Notes under the pieces: model-generated
Databases searched by the model: none
What the model was told of the DNA's origin: nothing
What the model saw: the letters and a program-made list of their open reading frames with translations, nothing else
Assembly: GCA_902767005.1 (NCBI GenBank)
Contig: CACXFY010000110.1
Coordinates: forward strand, 1-17,376
Direction: 5' to 3'
Length of the DNA: 17,376 nt
DNA from: an uncultured Erysipelotrichaceae bacterium
GTDB lineage: Bacteria > Bacillota_I > Bacilli_A > RF39 > UBA660
Shown here: positions 12,866-17,376 of the stretch, piece after piece
How positions within the stretch are numbered: the stretch's first letter is position 1
Layout of the letters: every line of letters begins with the position of its first letter
Translations under genes and position numbers: made by a program

Positions 12866-15800
12866 CTAATTACCTCCATTCATTATTATATTTTTAATTC
12901 TAACATAATCAGTAGCTGATATATTATTATCATTATTCGCATCAGCTGCGAGTAATTCTAATAAGCTGCTCAGTATATTAGTACCCATTATATGGTTTTT
13001 AACTTTAACATAATCTAGAGCCGATATATTAGCATCTCCATTTATATCTCCTCTAACTACATTAGTATATTCTGCAATAACAGAATTATTAAATAGTATT
13101 TTAGTAGTTGAACCTGTATAAATATATGTTTTAGTACCTAAATCCACTTGAATAGTATAATTATTACCTAATTCAAAATGTGTTAAATAATCATCTAAAG
13201 TAGTATGTGGACTAACTAAATCAATATAATTATTTTGCTCATCTACTTGATAATTAATTGTATAATTCTTTTCAACATCCCATTGTGCATAAAGTATCAA
13301 AGTAACATCTTGAGTAGTACTTAAAGCTTGCATTGTTTGACCATCTTCATAAATAGTACCACTACCATCAGCACTAGTATTCCATCCAACAAATACATAG
13401 TTTTCTTTAGTAAATACATTATTACTTAAAGAGATTTCATCACCATAATAATATTCTTGATCTTCCATCTCTCCTATACCACCATTAGCATTAAACTTAA
13501 TAGTATACTTAAATGGTTCCCATATAGCGTATAAATTAACTTGTTCAGTCACACTATTAATAACATCACTAGCTTGATATGAAGTACCACTACCATCAGC
13601 ACTAGTATTCCATTCTACAAATCGATATCCATCTACAACAAAAGGATTATCTCTAATAGTTAAATCATCATTTTTCTCTATATAATCTTCCACGAAATCA
13701 TCATTACCATTATTAATATTATATTTAATAGTAACAGGATTCTCTGGTAGAACAGTAATATTAATTCTTGAAATATATCCATCATAGTAATTCTTAACTA
13801 CAAATGAACTGTATCCATATTTATTCGCAACAATCTTAATATCGTTACTAAAATCACTATTATAATCATAAACATTAGTAATAGTAATATTATCATTAGA
13901 TACATCATAACCATATAATTTAGCAGATAAATCATAATTTATGCTAATAAAGTCAGATACATATGCTTCATCACCTTTAGTCATAGTAATATCATATACT
14001 TCTGTATAATCAATATCTATTCCCTTAAGTATTGGCATTCTACTAATACCATTTATAGATTCCTTTTTCCAATAATTACTAAAGTCACTCCAATTATATA
14101 AGCTTTCATCAGCAAGATTAACATTATCATAAATACTATAACCGTTACTAGTAGTAACATTAGTACTATTAGTAGAACCAACTAAACCTTTATTATTATA
14201 AGTATTAGTATGACTATATCCATAGAAATAACTATTAGTAACATATTTACTTATTGATACATTAGCAAAATCTTTTATTACTCCAATAAAAGCACCATAA
14301 CTATTACTTACAGGAGTAATATCACTATTAATCATATCTTCATATTTTAAATTACCAATTACATCTATATTAGTCATATTAATAATAGGTTTATAAGTAT
14401 TGTTATCACTACTAAATCCATATATCTTACCAATCAAACCAGCAGATTCTTTCCCACTAACACTAAAAGCTGAAAATATATTATTAATCATGAAAGAAAC
14501 TTTACTATTTTGATTATCATTACCATCAATACTACCTATTAAAGCCCCACCATTACCATTACGTGAAGATACATTACCATCCATTAAATAAATACTATCT
14601 ATTCTAACATTACTACTATTAGTACCTATTAATTTACTTATTAGAGCTCCTGTATCAGTATCTGCCTCAATATCAACATCAGTTAAGTACAAATTCTTGA
14701 TACTAGTAGTATTACCACTATTACCACCAACAACACCAAATAGACTAGAAATCAATCCATCTATACTATGATTATTACCATTTAATGATCCTGTAAATGG
14801 ATATTCTAAAGTACCAATTGGTATCCAATCACTTTCTAAAACAATGTCATTAGTAAGCATATAATGTGCATCTAAATAATAATTAATCTGTTTTAAATCC
14901 TCTACATCAGCAATTAAGTAAGGATCATTAATAGTACCACTACCATCTAAAGTAAATGTATTACCAACATATACTCTAGAATTATAACTATTACTACCAT
15001 ATACTGTCTTTAAATTATATAACCCCTTACTAATACTTTTATTAATCTTAATATGAGAATTAATATTATTTCTTGCGACTATATTATTATCATATGTCAT
15101 ATTACTTGAAACATCATTTCCATCAGCATCAAATAACTTATAAGAAACAGTACTATTAGAATTAATCTCTTTAGTATCAGAATATAAATAGAAATCATAA
15201 TAATTACCACTATAATTATCTAAATGAACATCTAAAGTCTTAATATTAGTATTATTATCAACATTAGAAGTAAATACACTAACTTGATCACTTAAGAATG
15301 AAACACTATTAGTAGAATTAATAGTAACAGAGAAATTATCTCTATCTAAAATAATATTCTTATCACTTAAATCAACTGTATAATAACCAGGATAACCAAC
15401 AGTAAAAGTCTTAACATTACTATATGTAGTAGTACCAGCATTTATAGAAAGATTAAAATTACCAGAACTACCTAATACATATAATTTAATTTTTTCTATC
15501 TTCTCTTTACCAGATACTTTTTTATTAAATGTAGTAGTTTCATTTACTCTTTCATATACATTATCTAAATTTACATTCTTACGATAATGATTATCCCAAG
15601 TACGATTACTCATACTACTAATATTAGTAGTAAAATTCATATCAGAATCTAATGAATCATAAGCTAAATAAACATAACTATAATTAGAACTATTACCCCA
15701 AGAATTTCTAACTAACCATGCTCCAGTACCAGATACTAAGTTACTACCAGAACAAGAAGTAGAACTAGAATGACTAGAACCTGTCTTACAATATGAATAA

Positions 15801-16762
15801 CTATAATCATCATCCCATCCAATTATCTGCATAGCATGACCACTATTTTTTACACAACTATCATCAACTCTAATTAAATAAGTATTGTTACTAGTCTTAG
15901 AAGAACAACTCTTATCAGGTGATTGAGTTGAAACATAAGCTCCCCCATATTGAACAATATATTGCTTAATTAGATTTATATAAGCATCAAATAAAGAAGC
16001 AGATATATTCTCAACAGGTGGTAAATTAACAGTATTATTAACTTCATATAAACTATTACTATAATTTAATACATTATGTAGACTCTTACTACTAGTACTA
16101 GTATCAAAACTCATTGTACTGTCACTAGTTAACGCTAAACCACCAGTAAGTAGAGTAGAAGCCATAAAGAAATTACCAGCCCCACCAACTTCATGTGAAC
16201 CAAATTCATTATTATAATTACTAATACCATTAGTACTAGTACCATAATCTAATTGTCTTGTAGAAAAAACATCACTATCGGAATTATATGAAGAATTACT
16301 ATTTTTTAATAATAAACTCTCAGCTTGTTCAACAGCTGCGAAAGACCAACAGATATTAAGAGTACTTTGATTCTTTAAAGGTGTAATGAAATTCTTACCA
16401 TCAACATTTCTTAAATCATAAGAACTAGGCATAGTAGCCCCTTCCTTAATCTTTATATTATCTATTGCATAAACATCTGGTATTACCTCTATATCTTTTT
16501 TCTCTTCTTTACTCATACTTATATAAGAAACAAAATCAGGACTTAAATAAGGTTTATTATCTTCTTTATTTTTTTCAGTACGAATGATAACACCAGAGTT
16601 ATTATAAATATTCTTTATATAATTCTTAGCTTCTTTAGGTAAATAAGAATAATCTCTACTCTTAAGTACAGTATCAATCTTACTATTATTAAGATTTAAA
16701 TACCCAACAAAAGCAGCTAAAAAAACAATAAAAGTTGTTAATATATACTTTAGTCTTTTCAT
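12866..16762 (-). CDS. Secreted papain-family (C1) cysteine protease with InlB repeats and C-terminal dockerin
   Basis: The start is set at 16762 (1298 residues) by AGGAG (16772-16768); the in-frame ATG at 16813 lies in a terminator. Layout: signal/anchor helix (~5-23); propeptide-like segment (~38-100); C1 protease (~113-370) with DLRNVDGKNFITPLKNQ, oxyanion Gln132, nucleophile Cys138 in NICWSFAAVEQ, His309 in NSGHAMQIIGWDDD and Asn353 in GAWLVRNSWGN; a lectin-like beta domain (~385-500); a beta-sandwich (~500-605); a GLUG/beta-helix region (~608-930, starting GSGTINDPYLI); an Ig-like part; two InlB/List-Bact repeats (~1009-1160); a linker; and a dockerin (1238-1298) with two Ca2+ loops, DINGDANISALD and DANNDNNISATD, each followed by Y-V-K/R-I/V-K-N-x-I-M. 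Dockerins bind cohesins, but no cohesin is seen here. The active site is complete. Target proteins unknown. First gene of a two-gene operon. Confidence 0.92.
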   Translation of the reverse strand: MKRLKYILTTFIVFLAAFVGYLNLNNSKIDTVLKSRDYSYLPKEAKNYIKNIYNNSGVIIRTEKNKEDNKPYLSPDFVSYISMSKEEKKDIEVIPDVYAIDNIKIKEGATMPSSYDLRNVDGKNFITPLKNQSTLNICWSFAAVEQAESLLLKNSNSSYNSDSDVFSTRQLDYGTSTNGISNYNNEFGSHEVGGAGNFFMASTLLTGGLALTSDSTMSFDTSTSSKSLHNVLNYSNSLYEVNNTVNLPPVENISASLFDAYINLIKQYIVQYGGAYVSTQSPDKSCSSKTSNNTYLIRVDDSCVKNSGHAMQIIGWDDDYSYSYCKTGSSHSSSTSCSGSNLVSGTGAWLVRNSWGNSSNYSYVYLAYDSLDSDMNFTTNISSMSNRTWDNHYRKNVNLDNVYERVNETTTFNKKVSGKEKIEKIKLYVLGSSGNFNLSINAGTTTYSNVKTFTVGYPGYYTVDLSDKNIILDRDNFSVTINSTNSVSFLSDQVSVFTSNVDNNTNIKTLDVHLDNYSGNYYDFYLYSDTKEINSNSTVSYKLFDADGNDVSSNMTYDNNIVARNNINSHIKINKSISKGLYNLKTVYGSNSYNSRVYVGNTFTLDGSGTINDPYLIADVEDLKQINYYLDAHYMLTNDIVLESDWIPIGTLEYPFTGSLNGNNHSIDGLISSLFGVVGGNSGNTTSIKNLYLTDVDIEADTDTGALISKLIGTNSSNVRIDSIYLMDGNVSSRNGNGGALIGSIDGNDNQNSKVSFMINNIFSAFSVSGKESAGLIGKIYGFSSDNNTYKPIINMTNIDVIGNLKYEDMINSDITPVSNSYGAFIGVIKDFANVSISKYVTNSYFYGYSHTNTYNNKGLVGSTNSTNVTTSNGYSIYDNVNLADESLYNWSDFSNYWKKESINGISRMPILKGIDIDYTEVYDITMTKGDEAYVSDFISINYDLSAKLYGYDVSNDNITITNVYDYNSDFSNDIKIVANKYGYSSFVVKNYYDGYISRINITVLPENPVTIKYNINNGNDDFVEDYIEKNDDLTIRDNPFVVDGYRFVEWNTSADGSGTSYQASDVINSVTEQVNLYAIWEPFKYTIKFNANGGIGEMEDQEYYYGDEISLSNNVFTKENYVFVGWNTSADGSGTIYEDGQTMQALSTTQDVTLILYAQWDVEKNYTINYQVDEQNNYIDLVSPHTTLDDYLTHFELGNNYTIQVDLGTKTYIYTGSTTKILFNNSVIAEYTNVVRGDINGDANISALDYVKVKNHIMGTNILSSLLELLAADANNDNNISATDYVRIKNIIMNGGN
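12872..12877 (-). promoter_or_regulatory. SD of the anchored protein inside the dockerin gene
   Basis: GGAGGT on the minus strand lies in the Gly-Gly codons of the final NGGN of the dockerin protein, followed by TAG and directly by ATG. Ribosomes finishing the protease can restart at once. Confidence 0.8.
13356..13385 (-). repeat. 30-bp exact direct repeat, copy in second InlB repeat
   Basis: Identical over 30 bases to 13584-13613. It encodes WNTSADGSGT with the same codons in both InlB-type repeats of the dockerin protease. Confidence 0.9.
13584..13613 (-). repeat. 30-bp exact direct repeat, copy in first InlB repeat
   Basis: Identical over 30 bases to 13356-13385, 228 bases away. The distance equals 76 codons, the length of one InlB-type repeat. 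Confidence 0.9.
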
Positions 16763-16781
16763 AAACACTCCTATTATATTT

Positions 16782-16810
16782 ATTATATTATGAAAAGGAG
16801 TAATAAACAA
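16782..16810 (-). promoter_or_regulatory. Promoter of the dockerin-protease operon
   Basis: On the minus strand TTGTTT (16810-16805), a 17-base spacer and TATAAT (16787-16782) are followed within about 10 bases by the SD. The -35 abuts the terminator of the upstream gene. Confidence 0.5.
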
Positions 16811-16811
16811 C

Positions 16812-16841
16812 AAAAAACAATAATAAAAATTATTGTTTTTT
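16812..16841. terminator. Rho-independent terminator after the right-edge gene
   Basis: AAAAAACAATAAT (16812-16824) and ATTATTGTTTTTT (16829-16841) are perfect 13-base inverted repeats with a 4-base loop. It lies just downstream of the TAG of the leftward right-edge gene. Confidence 0.8.
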
Positions 16842-16847
16842 TATTAA

Positions 16848-17376
16848 CTATTTAATATTAATAGTAGTAACAAAATAGCTATTACCACGATAATTATTAT
16901 CTACCAAATCGTTGTCATCATCATATGTAAATACTTTTAAATTGATCTTAGAATCAATGTCTTTACATTTATAACTACTTTGTAACTTAATAGCGGTAAA
17001 TAATGTCGAGTCATTATATTCTTCATTCTCTATATGAGAGTAAAAACTTTTCCCCTTATTAGCAAAATCATCATATAAATAAGTCATTAAATATTCCCAT
17101 TTATCAAAAGTATTATTAGGAGTAAGAATATTATATGTAATATCCATACCATTTTTTAATTTAAAACTAATATTAAAGCCTACCTTGACTTTATATTTAT
17201 TATATTCCTCATAATAACTATCAGAAAAACTCTTATTTAAATTAATTTCCTTATCATTACTAAAATATATTTGAAAAGTATCAATATCTTCTTCTACTTT
17301 TAATTCTTTAGTAATATTATCTAATCTAATAAGTTTATTACCTTCTAGTTTATAAATACCAATTGGAGTATTATTC
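16848..17376 (-). CDS. Unknown protein, C-terminal part (5' end beyond right edge)
   Basis: The minus-strand frame is open from the window edge (first full codon 17375-17373) to a TAG at 16850-16848, giving at least 176 residues. An internal Met at 17147 has no SD and is not the start, because the frame stays open and protein-like upstream: NNTPIGIYKLEGNKLIRLDN, then ITKELKVEEDIDTFQIYFSN. The visible part is hydrophilic, with many Asn, Asp, Lys and Tyr residues, predicted beta strands (YKVKVGFNISFKLKNGMDI; KINLKVFTYDDDNDLVDNN) and no membrane segment. No family recognised. It ends 86 bases before the protease start codon and has its own terminator, so it is a separate transcript from the protease operon. 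Confidence 0.7.
   Translation of the reverse strand, partial: NNTPIGIYKLEGNKLIRLDNITKELKVEEDIDTFQIYFSNDKEINLNKSFSDSYYEEYNKYKVKVGFNISFKLKNGMDITYNILTPNNTFDKWEYLMTYLYDDFANKGKSFYSHIENEEYNDSTLFTAIKLQSSYKCKDIDSKINLKVFTYDDDNDLVDNNYRGNSYFVTTINIK

Noticed and set aside
16763..16813. Upstream in-frame start (16813) for the dockerin protease
   Set aside because: It would put the start inside a terminator hairpin and the promoter inside the coding region; the ATG at 16762 has an SD and begins a normal signal sequence.

Overview
The window is very AT-rich. Its compact genes have strong Shine-Dalgarno (SD) sites, frequent extended -10 promoters (TGnTATAAT) and short hairpin-plus-T terminators. Trp is written TGG throughout and TGA serves as a stop once, so the standard bacterial code fits. 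This points to a low-GC Firmicute (Bacillota). The dockerin, papain-like protease, InlB-type repeats and SipW-type export signal suggest an uncultured gut Bacilli or RF39-like lineage; that placement is inference. No rRNA, tRNA, CRISPR array, insertion sequence or phage gene was seen.

Layout, left to right. Bases 1-218 hold the 3' end of a YoaP-like acetyltransferase. A gene-poor stretch (219-544) follows, with possible decayed coding sequence and a terminator. Then come a small membrane-anchored or lipoprotein-like protein (545-1069), a GNAT acetyltransferase (1166-1669), a TfoX N-terminal-domain protein (1743-2036) and a large beta-helix surface protein with a SipW-type signal (2150-4390). 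Next is a two-gene unit of unknown function: a soluble protein (4451-5308) and a Gln/Pro-rich single-pass membrane protein (5313-6143). A diphosphate-type phosphofructokinase (6237-7472) and a small unknown protein (7583-7993) follow.

From about 8 kb the strands alternate. A leftward gene encodes a GH73-like peptidoglycan hydrolase behind a helical, WXG100-like N-terminus and no signal peptide (8020-8862). It diverges from a rightward S66 peptidase gene (8985-10061) whose stop overlaps the start of a metallophosphoesterase gene (10061-10762). These converge on a leftward prolyl-tRNA editing deacylase (10779-11309).

The last 6 kb run leftward. A two-gene operon encodes a 1298-residue secreted papain-like protease ending in a dockerin (12866-16762), then directly a membrane-anchored Ig/cadherin-like surface protein (11384-12865). 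The anchored protein's SD lies in the last codons of the protease gene. A further unknown leftward gene is cut by the right edge (16848-17376).

The common theme is the cell surface: a dockerin protease with a candidate membrane partner, a SipW-signal beta-helix protein, and two cell-wall enzymes (GH73-like and S66) back to back. The rest is housekeeping: glycolysis, tRNA editing and acetylation.
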